Assembly: GCF_025655475.1 (NCBI RefSeq)
Contig: NZ_JAHTIK010000001.1
Location: 7,300,315-7,364,314 of the forward strand
DNA length: 64,000 nucleotides
From: Kitasatospora sp. DSM 101779
GTDB lineage: Bacteria; Actinomycetota; Actinomycetes; Streptomycetales; Streptomycetaceae
Reading direction: 5' to 3'
Position numbers and translations under genes: made by a program. The notes under the pieces were generated by a model. That model searched no databases, was not told where the DNA came from, and was given only the letters and a program-made list of their open reading frames with translations. Within the stretch, counting starts at the first letter, position 1, and each line of letters opens with the position of its first letter. Of the stretch, positions 34,728 to 43,396 are shown piece by piece.

Positions 34728-35951
34728 GTGACCTCAGCAGACCTCGCTCCCTCCGCCGACCCGCACCCCGCTCCCTCCGCCGACCCGGCAGCCGCGCTGA
34801 TCGCCGACCCGTACGCCGGCTACGCCCGCCTGCGTGCGGCCGGTCCCGTGCACCGGATCACCGGGCCGGACGGGCTGCCGGTCTGGCTGGTCACCCGGTA
34901 CACGGATGTCCGGCAGGCGCTCGCCGACCCCCGGCTCGCCCTGGACAAGCAGCACGCCGCGCCCGGCAACTACCGCGGCTTCGCCCTGCCGGCCGCACTG
35001 GACGCCAACCTGCTCAACATGGACCCGCCGGACCACACCAGGATCCGGCGGCTCGTCGCGCAGGCCTTCACCCCGCGGCGGATCGCCGCCCTGCGCGCAC
35101 CGATCGAGCAGGTCGCCGACGCCCTGCTCGACGCGATGGCCCCGTACGGCCGGGCCGACCTGATCACCGCCTACGCCGCACCGCTGCCGATCACCGTGAT
35201 CTGCGACCTGCTCGGCGTGCCCGCCGACGCCCGCCACGACTTCCGCGCCTGGACGGACAGCCTGGTCACTCCCGACCCGGCCCGTCCGCAGGACGCCCGG
35301 GCCGCCGTCGCCGCCCTGCTCGGCTTCCTCAGCACGCTGATCGACCGCAAGCGCGCCGAGCCCGGCGACGACCTGCTCTCTGACCTGATCGCGGTCCGCG
35401 ACGCGGAGGACCGGCTCAGCGAGGACGAACTCACCTCCCTCGCCTTCCTGATCCTCTTCGCCGGGTACGAGAACACCGTCCACCTGATCGGGAACGCCGT
35501 CCTCGCGCTGCTGCGCCACCCCGACCAACTGGCCGCGCTGCGCGCCGACGAGAGCCTCGTCCCGGCCGCCGTCGAGGAGTTCGCCCGGTACGACGGACCG
35601 GCGCCGCTGGCGATCCGCCGCTTCCCGCGGGAGGACGTCGTCATCGGCGGCGTCACCGTCCCGGCGGGGGAGACGGTGCTGTGCGCCCTCGCCTCGGCCA
35701 ACCGCGACCCGGAGCAGTTCGCGGAGCCGGACCGGCTCGACGTGCACCGGCGGGAGACCGGGCACCTCGCCCTCGGCCACGGCATCCACTACTGCCTGGG
35801 CGCCCCGCTCGCCCGCCTGGAGACCTCGGTCGCACTGACCGCGCTGCTCCGCCGGTTCCCCGAACTGGCCCTGGACGTACCGGACTCGGAGCTGCGCCAC
35901 CGGCCGTCGCTGCGGGCCCGCGGGCTGCTGGAGCTGCCCGTCCGGTTCTGA
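34728..35951 (+). CDS. Cytochrome P450 (CYP107-like)
   Basis: A 407-residue soluble bacterial P450. The oxygen-binding I helix contains FAGYENTVHLIG, the K-helix ExxR is EFAR in AAVEEFARYDGP, and the heme loop is LGHGIHYCLGAPLAR with Cys near residue 352. The usual first Phe of the loop (FGxGxHxC) is Leu here. The N-terminus has a short repeat (PSADPHPAPSADP). It would need a ferredoxin and reductase from elsewhere. No biosynthetic partners are adjacent, so the substrate is unknown. GTG start at 34728; an inverted-repeat element ends 12 bp upstream. Confidence 0.93.
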   Translation: MTSADLAPSADPHPAPSADPAAALIADPYAGYARLRAAGPVHRITGPDGLPVWLVTRYTDVRQALADPRLALDKQHAAPGNYRGFALPAALDANLLNMDPPDHTRIRRLVAQAFTPRRIAALRAPIEQVADALLDAMAPYGRADLITAYAAPLPITVICDLLGVPADARHDFRAWTDSLVTPDPARPQDARAAVAALLGFLSTLIDRKRAEPGDDLLSDLIAVRDAEDRLSEDELTSLAFLILFAGYENTVHLIGNAVLALLRHPDQLAALRADESLVPAAVEEFARYDGPAPLAIRRFPREDVVIGGVTVPAGETVLCALASANRDPEQFAEPDRLDVHRRETGHLALGHGIHYCLGAPLARLETSVALTALLRRFPELALDVPDSELRHRPSLRARGLLELPVRF

Positions 35952-35971
35952 TCGGGCGGAAGGACACCGGT

Positions 35972-36010
35972 GGCCGGGGCCGGCGCGGATCATCCGCGCC
36001 GGCCCCGGCC
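35972..36010 (+). terminator. Strong hairpin after the P450 gene
   Basis: GGCCGGGGCCGGCGCGGAT at 35972-35990 is followed, after a single C, by its perfect 19-base reverse complement at 35992-36010. It starts 21 bp after the P450 stop codon. Confidence 0.8.
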
Positions 36011-36120
36011 GTTGTCCGAGGTCCGGCCCGTCCGGTGGCGGCCCCGGCGCCCTGCGTGCGCACAGATCGCGTGCCGATGCGCAATTCTGCGCGAACATCG
36101 GCTGGTTCGAGCAATTGACG

Positions 36121-36148
36121 TCACATCAGCTGCTCTGCTCTGATGTGA
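36121..36148. promoter_or_regulatory. Inverted repeat upstream of the GH31 gene
   Basis: TCACATCAG (36121-36129) and CTGATGTGA (36140-36148) are exact reverse complements with a 10-base spacer (CTGCTCTGCT). It lies 119 bp before the GH31 start. The layout suits a dimeric sugar-responsive repressor, but no regulator gene is adjacent, so the binder is unknown. Confidence 0.6.
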
Positions 36149-36266
36149 AGCGCCCCGACGGCACCGACCGCCGGGGGCCCGACTCCCCCTGCCCGCAGCC
36201 GAGTTGAGCATGCCGTGCCGCCGTGTCGGGTCCCCGGACCCTGCAGACCTCCGAGGAGGCACCCTC

Positions 36267-39200
36267 GTGCGATCCGCTCCGCCCACCGTCCGACCGCGAC
36301 CGGGACGTCCCGGTACCAGGCGCACCGCGCTCTCGCTGGCCCTGCTGCTCGTCGCCGCCCTCGCCGCCGTCCTCGGCCCGGCCCAACCGGCCGGCGCCGC
36401 AACGCCCGGCGACGCCACCGGGATCACCCGCTCCGGCACCACCTTCACCGTGACCGCCTCCGGCGGCGCCGCCGCCCGGATCGTCCTCGCCCGGGCCGAC
36501 ATCCTGCGTATCTGGATCTCCCCGGACGGCACCTTCGCCGACGACCCGGCCGGCCGCGACCTCGCGGTCACCACCGACTTCGGCGCCGTCGACGCCACCC
36601 AGACCGACGCCGGCGCCTACTGGCGGATCGCCACCCCGGCCGTCTCACTGCGGATCAACAAGTCCCCGCTCACCTTCGCCCTCTACCGGGCCGACAACAC
36701 CACCCTGCTCTGGGCCGAGTCCCAGCCGACCAGTTGGACCGCCAACCGGACCACCCAGTACCTCACCCGCGGCGCCGACGAGCAGTTCTACGGCACCGGA
36801 CTGCACCTCGGCGACTGGGCGCTGCGCGACAGGACCGTGCCCGTCTCCGTCAGCAACTCCTGGACGGAGAACAGCAACGCCAGCCCCGCGCCGTTCTACA
36901 TGTCCACCAACGGCTACGGCGTGATGCGCAACACCTGGGCCCCCGGCTCCTACGGCTTCGGCTCGCCGACCACCCTCGCGCACGACGAGAAGCGCTTCGA
37001 CGCCTGGTACTTCGCCGGCGACTCGCTCAAGGGCGTGCTCGACGGCTACACCGACGTCACCGGCAAGCCCTTCCTCGCCCCGGTCTGGGGCCTCGAACTC
37101 GGCAACGCCGACTGCTTCAACGCCGCCAACCCCGCCTACCAGGGCGACCACGACCGGCTGCGCCACCAGACCACGCCCGACGCGGTCGGCCACGCCGTCG
37201 ACGCCCGTGCCGCCGACATGCCCTCCGGGTGGTTCCTGCCCAACGACGGCTACGGCTGCGGCTACACCGACCTGCCGGGCACCGTCTCCGGCCTCGCCGC
37301 CAAGGGCGTGCACACCGGACTGTGGACCTCCACCGGCCTGTCGAACATCGACTGGGAGGTCGGCACCGCCGGCTCGCGGGCGGTGAAGACGGACGTCGCC
37401 TGGATCGGCGGCGGATACAAGACCGCGTTCACCGGCGTGCAGCAGGCCGTCGCCGGGATCGAGGACAACTCCGACGCACGCCGCTTCGTCTGGACGGTCG
37501 ACGGCTGGGCCGGGACCCAGCGCAACGCCGTCGTGTGGACGGGCGACACCAGCGGCACCTGGGACGCCATGCGCTGGCACGTCCCGGCGATCGCCGGAGC
37601 CGGCCTGTCCGGCCTGAACTACGCCTCCGGCGACGTCGACGGCATCTTCGGCGGCAGCCCCAAGACCTACGTCCGCGACCTGCAGTGGAAGGCCTTCACC
37701 CCGGCCTTCATGACGATGTCCGGGTGGGGCGCGACCAACCCGTCCGCCGGCTACCAGGACAAGCAGCCCTGGCGCTTCGCCGAACCGTACCTGTCGATCA
37801 ACCGCAAGTACCTGCAGCTGAAGATGCGGCTCACCCCCTACCTGTACACGATGAGCCGCAACGCCACCGACACCGGCGTCCCCTCGACCAGGGCGATGGT
37901 GCTCGAGTACCCGGACGACCCGGTGGCACGCGGCAACGCGACCAGCGGCCAGTTCATGGCCGGCGACTCCTTCCTCGTCGCCCCGGTCGTCTCCGACACC
38001 GCCGTCCGCGACGGGATCTACCTGCCCGCCGGCACCTGGACGGACTACTGGACGGGCAAGGCGTACACCGGACCCGGCTGGCTCAACGGCTACAGCGCGC
38101 CGCTCGACACCCTGCCGCTCTTCGTCAAGTCCGGTGCCGTCGTGCCGATGTGGCCGCAGATGAACTACGCGGGCGAGAAGCCCGTCTCCCGGCTGACCTA
38201 CGACCTCTACCCGCGTGGCAGTTCCACCTTCAGCCTGTACGAGGACGACGGCACCACCCGCGCCTACCAGTCCGGGGCGTACTCCCGGCAGCGGGTGGAC
38301 GTCACCGCGCCGCAGTCCGGCACCGGTGACGTCACCATCGCCGTCGGCGCGGCCACCGGCAGCTACACCGGCAAACCCGCCTCCCGCGACTACGAGTTCA
38401 CCGTGCACGCCGCCGCCGCGCCGAGCAGCGTCACCGCCGGCGGCACCGCGCTGCCCGCACTGGCCAGCCGCAGCGCCTACGACGGTGCCGCCAGCGGCTG
38501 GTACTTCGACCCGGCGGACCGATCCGGCGTGCTCCTGGTCAAGACCGGCTCCCGCTCCGCAGCCTTCACCGTGACGGCCGCCGGCCTCACCCTGCCCACG
38601 GGCACCGCGGTCCCCGGCGCCACCCCGATCCCCACCAACGGCTGGACGATCGCCCACGCCGACAGCCAGGAGACCGCGGCGGAGAACGGCGCCGCCGCGA
38701 ACGCCATCGACGGCAACAGCGCCACCCTCTGGCACAGCAAGTGGTCCGGCACGGCCGCGCCGCTGCCGCACGAGCTGCAGATCGACCTCGGCGCCCGCTA
38801 CGCCGTCGACGGCCTGAGCTACCTGCCGCGGCAGGACGGCGGCGTCAACGGCCGGATCGGCAGCTACGAGGTGTACGTCTCCGACACCACCGCCGACTGG
38901 GGCAGCCCCGTCGCGACCGGGAGCTTCCCGGACAGCGCGGCGCAGCAGCGGATCTCCTTCGCCGCCAAGAACGGCCGCTACCTGCGGCTGCGGGCCCTGA
39001 CCGAGGCCGGCAACCGCGGCCCGTGGTCCAGCGCCGCCGAGATCGGTGCGACCGGACGCGCCCTGCCGCCGCCGACCGACAGCACCCTGGTCAACGGCGC
39101 CTCCGGCAGCTGCGTCGACCTGCCCGGCTCGGCGACCGCCCCGGGCACCCGGCCCGCCCTCTACACCTGCCACGGCGGCGGCAACCAGCGCTGGACCCTG

Positions 39201-39440
39201 CACGCCGACGGGACGCTCACCGGGCTCTCCGGGGTCTGCCTCGACGGGACGGCCGGCACCGTCGCCGTCCAGCCCTGCAACGGCTCCGCCGGGCAGCGCT
39301 GGCAGCAGGGACCGCAACTCGCCCTGGTCAGCGGCGGGAAGTGCCTCGCGCCGGAGAACTCCGGCACTGCGAACGGCACCAAGCTGCTGCTCGCCGCCTG
39401 CACCGGCAGCGCCGCACAGCGCTGGGCCACCACCCCCTGA
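36267..39440 (+). CDS. Secreted GH31 glycosidase with discoidin and ricin modules
   Basis: A 1057-residue secreted enzyme: signal (TALSLALLLVAALAAVLG), N-terminal beta domain, GH31 TIM barrel (about 270-620), beta domains, an F5/8 type C (CBM32-like) module (about 795-925) and a ricin-type trefoil (about 935-1057) with QRW repeats. The barrel reads VKTDVAWIGG, then GIEDNSDARRFVWTVDGWAG, AVVWTGDTSG and GDVDGIFGGSPKTYVRDLQW. This is closer to the alpha-N-acetylgalactosaminidase-type branch of GH31 (likely nucleophile D in KTDVAW, acid/base D in WTGD) than to WxDMNE alpha-glucosidases. That assignment is inference. GTG 36267 has GAGGAGG upstream; a strong terminator follows. Confidence 0.9.
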   Translation: MRSAPPTVRPRPGRPGTRRTALSLALLLVAALAAVLGPAQPAGAATPGDATGITRSGTTFTVTASGGAAARIVLARADILRIWISPDGTFADDPAGRDLAVTTDFGAVDATQTDAGAYWRIATPAVSLRINKSPLTFALYRADNTTLLWAESQPTSWTANRTTQYLTRGADEQFYGTGLHLGDWALRDRTVPVSVSNSWTENSNASPAPFYMSTNGYGVMRNTWAPGSYGFGSPTTLAHDEKRFDAWYFAGDSLKGVLDGYTDVTGKPFLAPVWGLELGNADCFNAANPAYQGDHDRLRHQTTPDAVGHAVDARAADMPSGWFLPNDGYGCGYTDLPGTVSGLAAKGVHTGLWTSTGLSNIDWEVGTAGSRAVKTDVAWIGGGYKTAFTGVQQAVAGIEDNSDARRFVWTVDGWAGTQRNAVVWTGDTSGTWDAMRWHVPAIAGAGLSGLNYASGDVDGIFGGSPKTYVRDLQWKAFTPAFMTMSGWGATNPSAGYQDKQPWRFAEPYLSINRKYLQLKMRLTPYLYTMSRNATDTGVPSTRAMVLEYPDDPVARGNATSGQFMAGDSFLVAPVVSDTAVRDGIYLPAGTWTDYWTGKAYTGPGWLNGYSAPLDTLPLFVKSGAVVPMWPQMNYAGEKPVSRLTYDLYPRGSSTFSLYEDDGTTRAYQSGAYSRQRVDVTAPQSGTGDVTIAVGAATGSYTGKPASRDYEFTVHAAAAPSSVTAGGTALPALASRSAYDGAASGWYFDPADRSGVLLVKTGSRSAAFTVTAAGLTLPTGTAVPGATPIPTNGWTIAHADSQETAAENGAAANAIDGNSATLWHSKWSGTAAPLPHELQIDLGARYAVDGLSYLPRQDGGVNGRIGSYEVYVSDTTADWGSPVATGSFPDSAAQQRISFAAKNGRYLRLRALTEAGNRGPWSSAAEIGATGRALPPPTDSTLVNGASGSCVDLPGSATAPGTRPALYTCHGGGNQRWTLHADGTLTGLSGVCLDGTAGTVAVQPCNGSAGQRWQQGPQLALVSGGKCLAPENSGTANGTKLLLAACTGSAAQRWATTP

Positions 39441-39446
39441 CCGGCC

Positions 39447-39491
39447 GGCCGCGGGAGCCCCGGGCGGCACGCCCCCGGGGCTCCCGCGGCC
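39447..39491 (+). terminator. Terminator after the GH31 gene
   Basis: GGCCGCGGGAGCCCCGGG at 39447-39464 pairs perfectly over 18 bases with 39474-39491 around a nine-base loop, beginning six bases after the GH31 stop. It lies between convergent genes and can serve both. Confidence 0.85.
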
Positions 39492-39504
39492 CCGAGGCGC
39501 AGGC

Positions 39505-39795
39505 TCATCGAGTGCTCGCGGCGATCTGCGCGTACTCCTGGGCGGCGGCCCACAGTTCGCCGGAGGTCGGGCGCATCCCGGGCACGGCGTTCATCGCGGC
39601 CTCGGCGTTCATCGCGGCGAAGCCCCACAGCTCGCGGAGCTCGCCGTGCGCCGTCCGCTCGGCCTCGCGCAGTGCGGCGAGCAGCGCCCGGCCGGTCAGC
39701 GGCGGTGGTACGGGCAGGAACGACCACGGCCCCGACGGGGCCTGGTCGAGCAAGACGGTCGGCGGTGTTCCGCCACGCGGAGTGGTGTCGTTCAT
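39505..39795 (-). CDS. Small hypothetical protein
   Basis: A 96-residue soluble protein. After a Pro-rich start (PSGPWSFLPVPPPLTG) it is helical: RALLAALREAERTAHGELRE, then WGFAAMNAEAAMNAVPGM with a duplicated AMNA element, and ELWAAAQEYAQIAAS. ATG 39795 has no Shine-Dalgarno; an in-frame GTG at 39825 would add ten residues. No family recognised. It is convergent with GH31. Confidence 0.55.
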   Translation of the reverse strand: MNDTTPRGGTPPTVLLDQAPSGPWSFLPVPPPLTGRALLAALREAERTAHGELRELWGFAAMNAEAAMNAVPGMRPTSGELWAAAQEYAQIAASTR

Positions 39796-39866
39796 GCGGC
39801 ACACGATCGCACCCGGAACTGACACGCCGTCGACGGGCCGCGGACGGCGCCCACGGACCGGCCCGC

Positions 39867-41114
39867 TCAGCCCGCGAGGCGGTCGACGGCGGCGAGCACC
39901 GGGGCGACGCCGTCCTCCTCGCGCAGGCGGACGGCCAGCGCCCGGGCCCTGCGGGCGTGCTCCGGGTCGGCGGTGGCCGCACGCAGGGCCGCGGCGAGGG
40001 CGCCGGGCGTCAGGCGGCGCAGCGGGACGGCCGCGGGTGCCACCCCGAGTCCGGTGAGACGGCCGGCCCAGAACGCGGCGTCGAACTGGATCGGCACGGG
40101 GACGGCCGGTACACCGGCCCGCAGGCCCGCCGCCGTGGTGCCGGCCCCGGCGTGGTGCACGACCGCGGCCGTCCGGGGGAAGAGCAGACTGTGCGGGACC
40201 TCACCGACGGTGATCACGTCCGGGCCCTCGGCGTGCAGCTCGCTCCAGCCGCGCTGGACGACGCCGCGCAGCCCGGCCGCGCGCAGCGCCGCCACGACCG
40301 TGCGGGAGACCCGTTCGGGATCGGGCACCGCCGCGCTGCCCAGGCCGACGAAGACCGGCGGGTCGCCGGAGTCCAGGAAGTCGCGGAGTTCCGGCGGGAG
40401 TTCGGCCTCGGGCGGGTCGCCGGGCCACCAGTAACCGGCCACCCGAAGGCCCGGGCGCCAGTCGCGGGGACGCGGCACCACCAGCTCGCTGAAGCCGTGG
40501 AAGACCGGCCAGTCGGCCCGCTCGCGGGCCCGGCGGGCGGAGCGCAGGCTGCGGCGGGGGAGCCCGAGGCGGGCACGAGTGCGGCGGACGGCCTCGGTGA
40601 AGATGCTGTCCACGGCCGCGTTCACGGCGTGCCCGGCCAACCGGTTGGGGCCCGCGCCCCAGGACCGCGCGCCGATCACCGGCGGCGCGAACTCGGCCGT
40701 CGCGGCGAGCGGTTGCAGGTGGAGGCCGATGCTGGGCAGGGCCGTCCCCTCCGCGACGGCGTGCCCCAGCGGTGCCAGCGCGGCCGACAGCAGCAGGACG
40801 TCCTGCCCGTCCGCCGCGACCAGCAGCTCGTCCGCCATCCGCGCGACCAGCGACCGCGCCATCGCGACCAGCCTCACCAGTTTGCCGACGCCGCTGGAAC
40901 TGCGGTGCAGGCCCTGCCCGGCGGCGGACTCCAGGGCCTCGCGCGGGTCCACCGGCAGCGGGTGGAAGCCGATGCCGGCAGCCTGTGCGAGCGGCGCGAA
41001 CCGTGCGTGCGTGACGAGGGTGACCTGGTGGCCGGCCCGGGCCAGCCCGGACCCGAGCCCGCTGAACGGGGCGACGTCGCCCCGCGAACCCGCCGTCATG
41101 AGCGCGACACGCAT
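39867..41114 (-). CDS. GT1 family glycosyltransferase (macrolide/antibiotic type)
   Basis: A 415-residue GT-B enzyme. It begins MRVALMTAGSRGDVAPFSGL, typical of UDP/NDP-sugar transferases such as those acting on macrolides or sterols, and has the nucleotide-sugar motif PRTAAVVHHAGAGTTAAGLR followed by GVPAVPVPIQFDAAFWAGRL. The catalytic histidine region is near residue 13-20 in the family, but here the position reads GSRGD, so the acceptor is uncertain. Detoxification of antibiotics or glycosylation of a lipid are both plausible. No biosynthetic cluster surrounds it. Confidence 0.88.
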   Translation of the reverse strand: MRVALMTAGSRGDVAPFSGLGSGLARAGHQVTLVTHARFAPLAQAAGIGFHPLPVDPREALESAAGQGLHRSSSGVGKLVRLVAMARSLVARMADELLVAADGQDVLLLSAALAPLGHAVAEGTALPSIGLHLQPLAATAEFAPPVIGARSWGAGPNRLAGHAVNAAVDSIFTEAVRRTRARLGLPRRSLRSARRARERADWPVFHGFSELVVPRPRDWRPGLRVAGYWWPGDPPEAELPPELRDFLDSGDPPVFVGLGSAAVPDPERVSRTVVAALRAAGLRGVVQRGWSELHAEGPDVITVGEVPHSLLFPRTAAVVHHAGAGTTAAGLRAGVPAVPVPIQFDAAFWAGRLTGLGVAPAAVPLRRLTPGALAAALRAATADPEHARRARALAVRLREEDGVAPVLAAVDRLAG

Positions 41115-41383
41115 GACCACCAGTATCACGCCGGAACCCGTTGCGGCGGGCTCGCGGCGCGCCCTTTCGGCCATCGGACTCCACACGCATCCCCCATGTC
41201 GAACACACGCGGATTCCGGTACATCGTCCACTTCTGCCGCACCTCGGTTTGACGATCCGTCATTCCGGTGGCGACCCCGCACGGCATTGCGCCACGGCCA
41301 CCGACCGGGTGCGGCCTAGGCTGCGGAGGGACCGGAGAGGCCCCGCGGCCCGGGAGGGGCCCGGTGCGGACGAGGAGGACCTC

Positions 41384-41800
41384 ATGCCCAGGCCACCGCT
41401 GCCCGAGAAGGCCGTCGCGCTGTTGCGCAGGGCGAACCCCGCCGTCATCGCCACCGTCCGCCCGGACGGCCAGCCCGTCTCCACCGCCACCTGGTACCTC
41501 TGGGAGGAGAACGGCCGCGCCCTGGTCAACATGGACGAGGGCCGCACCCGCCTGCACCACCTGCGGGCCGACCCCCGGGTCAGCCTCACCGTGCTCGACG
41601 AGCACTCCTGGTACAACCACGTCACCCTGGTCGGCCGGGTCGCCGACATGTACGAGGACCGGGACCTCGCCGACATCGACCGGCTCTCCCGGCAGTACAT
41701 GGGCCGCGACTACCCCGTGCGCGACCGCGGCCGGGTCACCGCCCTGATCGAGGTCGACCGCTGGCACGGCTGGGGCAAGGTCACCGGCCGTTTCCGCTGA
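41384..41800 (+). CDS. PPOX-class F420-dependent enzyme
   Basis: A 138-residue split-barrel protein of the pyridoxamine-phosphate-oxidase-like class: NPAVIATVRPDGQPVSTATW, LVNMDEGRTRLHHLRADPRV, SLTVLDEHSWYNHVTLVGRV and the end RVTALIEVDRWHGWGKVTGR are all typical of the F420-binding subgroup of actinomycetes. It probably uses reduced F420 to reduce a small molecule. GAGGAGG precedes ATG 41384. The 269-bp upstream gap holds TGACG-ATC-CGTCA at 41250-41262, a possible operator. Confidence 0.88.
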   Translation: MPRPPLPEKAVALLRRANPAVIATVRPDGQPVSTATWYLWEENGRALVNMDEGRTRLHHLRADPRVSLTVLDEHSWYNHVTLVGRVADMYEDRDLADIDRLSRQYMGRDYPVRDRGRVTALIEVDRWHGWGKVTGRFR

Positions 41801-41855
41801 CCGACCGGGCCGGCGTCATGGGTACGGCCGGCCCCCTCGGCCGTGTGCGCGCCAC

Positions 41856-42428
41856 TCAACTGCCGTTGGAAACCTTCGGATTGGTGGAGAGGCGGAGCAG
41901 CTCGGCGCTGGCCGCACCGATCGCGTCGAGCTGTGCGGCGAACGCGCCGGAGTGCCGCGTGCCGAGTCGCGAGAAGATCGCCTCCGACTCGGAGAGCAGC
42001 CCCAGGGCGCCGTCGGTGTGGTCCTCCTCGCGGTAACCCGCTGCCAGCCAGAGCGACACCGCGAGGTGCAGCGCCACGTACTGCTCGAAGGTCCCCGGGT
42101 CCCTCGGCTCCACCCGGCGGAACAACTCCACCGCCTCGTCCGCGGCCGCCCTTCCCTCGTCCGATCGCCCGGGACACCCGGCGAGGCGCAGGGCCAAATC
42201 CTTCAGCATCGGCGCGAGGACGTGCTCGGCCGCGACCGGATCGGCCGCCGCGGCCGGTCGGGCGGTGGCCACGGCCTCTTCGGCGACGGCCAGCGATTCC
42301 TCCGTCCTCCCCGCCGCCGTCAGGAGTTCGGCCAGACCGCCCGGGGCAGTGCAGTGGGCAGCCCGGAATGCGCGGCGGCCGGGTCGGTGGTCCCCGGTAC
42401 CCCTCGCGCGATCGCTCCCGGGGACCAC
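41856..42428 (-). pseudogene. C-terminal remnant of a TPR protein
   Basis: The frame reads GGLAELLTAAGRTEESLAVA, EEAVATARPAAAADPVAAEH and AADEAVELFRRVEPRDPGTF, which are tetratricopeptide-type helices, to a stop at 41856. Upstream of the first TPR the codons and residues (SDRARGTGDHRPGRRAFRAA) no longer look like a repeat protein, and there is no ribosome-binding site at ATG 42428. Such TPR proteins in actinomycetes are usually several hundred residues longer. I read it as a beheaded gene; expression as a short protein cannot be ruled out. Confidence 0.55.
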
Positions 42429-42475
42429 CGGCCGCCTGTGCGGCGCGCGCCGACGCCCGGATCCGGGCGAGTCCG

Positions 42476-43258
42476 TCAGTGGCCGCGCACGTGCAGCCCG
42501 AAGCCCGTGCGACCCGCGGGCTCCAGTCCCTCCTTCAGGTGCAGTGAGGGGATCTCGTAGTCACCGTGGTTCTGCTGCCGGAACGCGATCGGCTCGGTCG
42601 ACTCCAGGGTGAGCAGGCGCTGCTGCCAGGCCTTGGCGACGTCTGCGTAGTCCTCCTCGCCCATCCGGTCGGTGCCGTACAGCACGAACGGCGGCAGCAC
42701 CTCGATGCCCGGGTAGTAGAGGATGCCGTGGTGGATCGGGAACAGCAGGTCGTCGATGGGGCCGTTGATCCCGCGAGCGGCGTAGTGCGACTCCGGACCG
42801 CCGGCGGTCACGGACAGCAGGGCCCTCCTGCCCGCGAGGGTTCCTTCGCCGAAGCGCTCGCCGTACCGGGTGTCGCTGTGTTCACCGACGCCGTACGCGA
42901 AGCGATAGGTGAACACCCGGTCCACCCAGCCCTTGAGGATCGCGGGCATGGTGTACCACCACAGCGGGAACTGGAAGACGATCGTGTCGGCCCACAGCAG
43001 CTTCTCCTGCTCGGCGAGGACGTCCGGGGTGAGCGCCCCGGCGTCGAAGGCGCGGCCCGAATCCAGGGCGACCTTCAGCGGGTTCGAGGCGTGGGGGCCG
43101 TAGTCCGAGGCGTCCACGACCGCCTTCCAGTTCATCGCGTACAGGTCGCTCACCCGCACCTCGTGCCCGGCGTTCTCCAGCGTGGACACCGCCAGGTCCT
43201 TCAGCGAGCCGTTGAGCGACTCGGGCTCGGGGTGGGCGTAGACGATGAGCGTCTTCAT
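42476..43258 (-). CDS. NAD(P)H:quinone oxidoreductase, flavodoxin-like
   Basis: A 260-residue MdaB/NQO1-like enzyme. It begins MKTLIVYAHPEPESLNGSLK (phosphate-binding region for FMN/FAD) and has QEKLLWADTIVFQFPLWWYT, PAILKGWVDRVFTYRFAYG and LLSVTAGGPESHYAARGING, all family hallmarks. It performs two-electron reduction of quinones, protecting against redox cycling. AAGGAG lies six bases before ATG 43258. It is divergent from an XRE regulator 138 bp away, which may control it. Confidence 0.9.
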   Translation of the reverse strand: MKTLIVYAHPEPESLNGSLKDLAVSTLENAGHEVRVSDLYAMNWKAVVDASDYGPHASNPLKVALDSGRAFDAGALTPDVLAEQEKLLWADTIVFQFPLWWYTMPAILKGWVDRVFTYRFAYGVGEHSDTRYGERFGEGTLAGRRALLSVTAGGPESHYAARGINGPIDDLLFPIHHGILYYPGIEVLPPFVLYGTDRMGEEDYADVAKAWQQRLLTLESTEPIAFRQQNHGDYEIPSLHLKEGLEPAGRTGFGLHVRGH

Positions 43259-43396
43259 GGGGGCTCCTTCGGATCGGATGCCCCAGATCCTGCGCGTTGC
43301 GGCGCCGGGCGTTCAGGGACGCCACTTCCGTCGGACAGGACTTCCTGGTAATCGCAGGGCCACCCTCGCGGGCGCCGCCGCGGCCATACTGGGGGC

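Larger units (their letters stand above)
35952..36266. other. Intergenic region with terminator and inverted repeat
   Basis: 315 bp without a gene between the P450 and GH31 genes. It contains the strong hairpin at 35972-36010, then an A+T-richer part (GCGCAATTCTGCGCG, 36077-36092), the TCACATCAG/CTGATGTGA repeat at 36121-36148, and the GH31 leader with GAGGAGG. Confidence 0.6.

Noticed and set aside
34728-41114. Biosynthetic gene cluster from P450 plus glycosyltransferase
   Set aside because: No PKS, NRPS, terpene or RiPP core gene is present, and the genes lie on different strands with unrelated genes between them.
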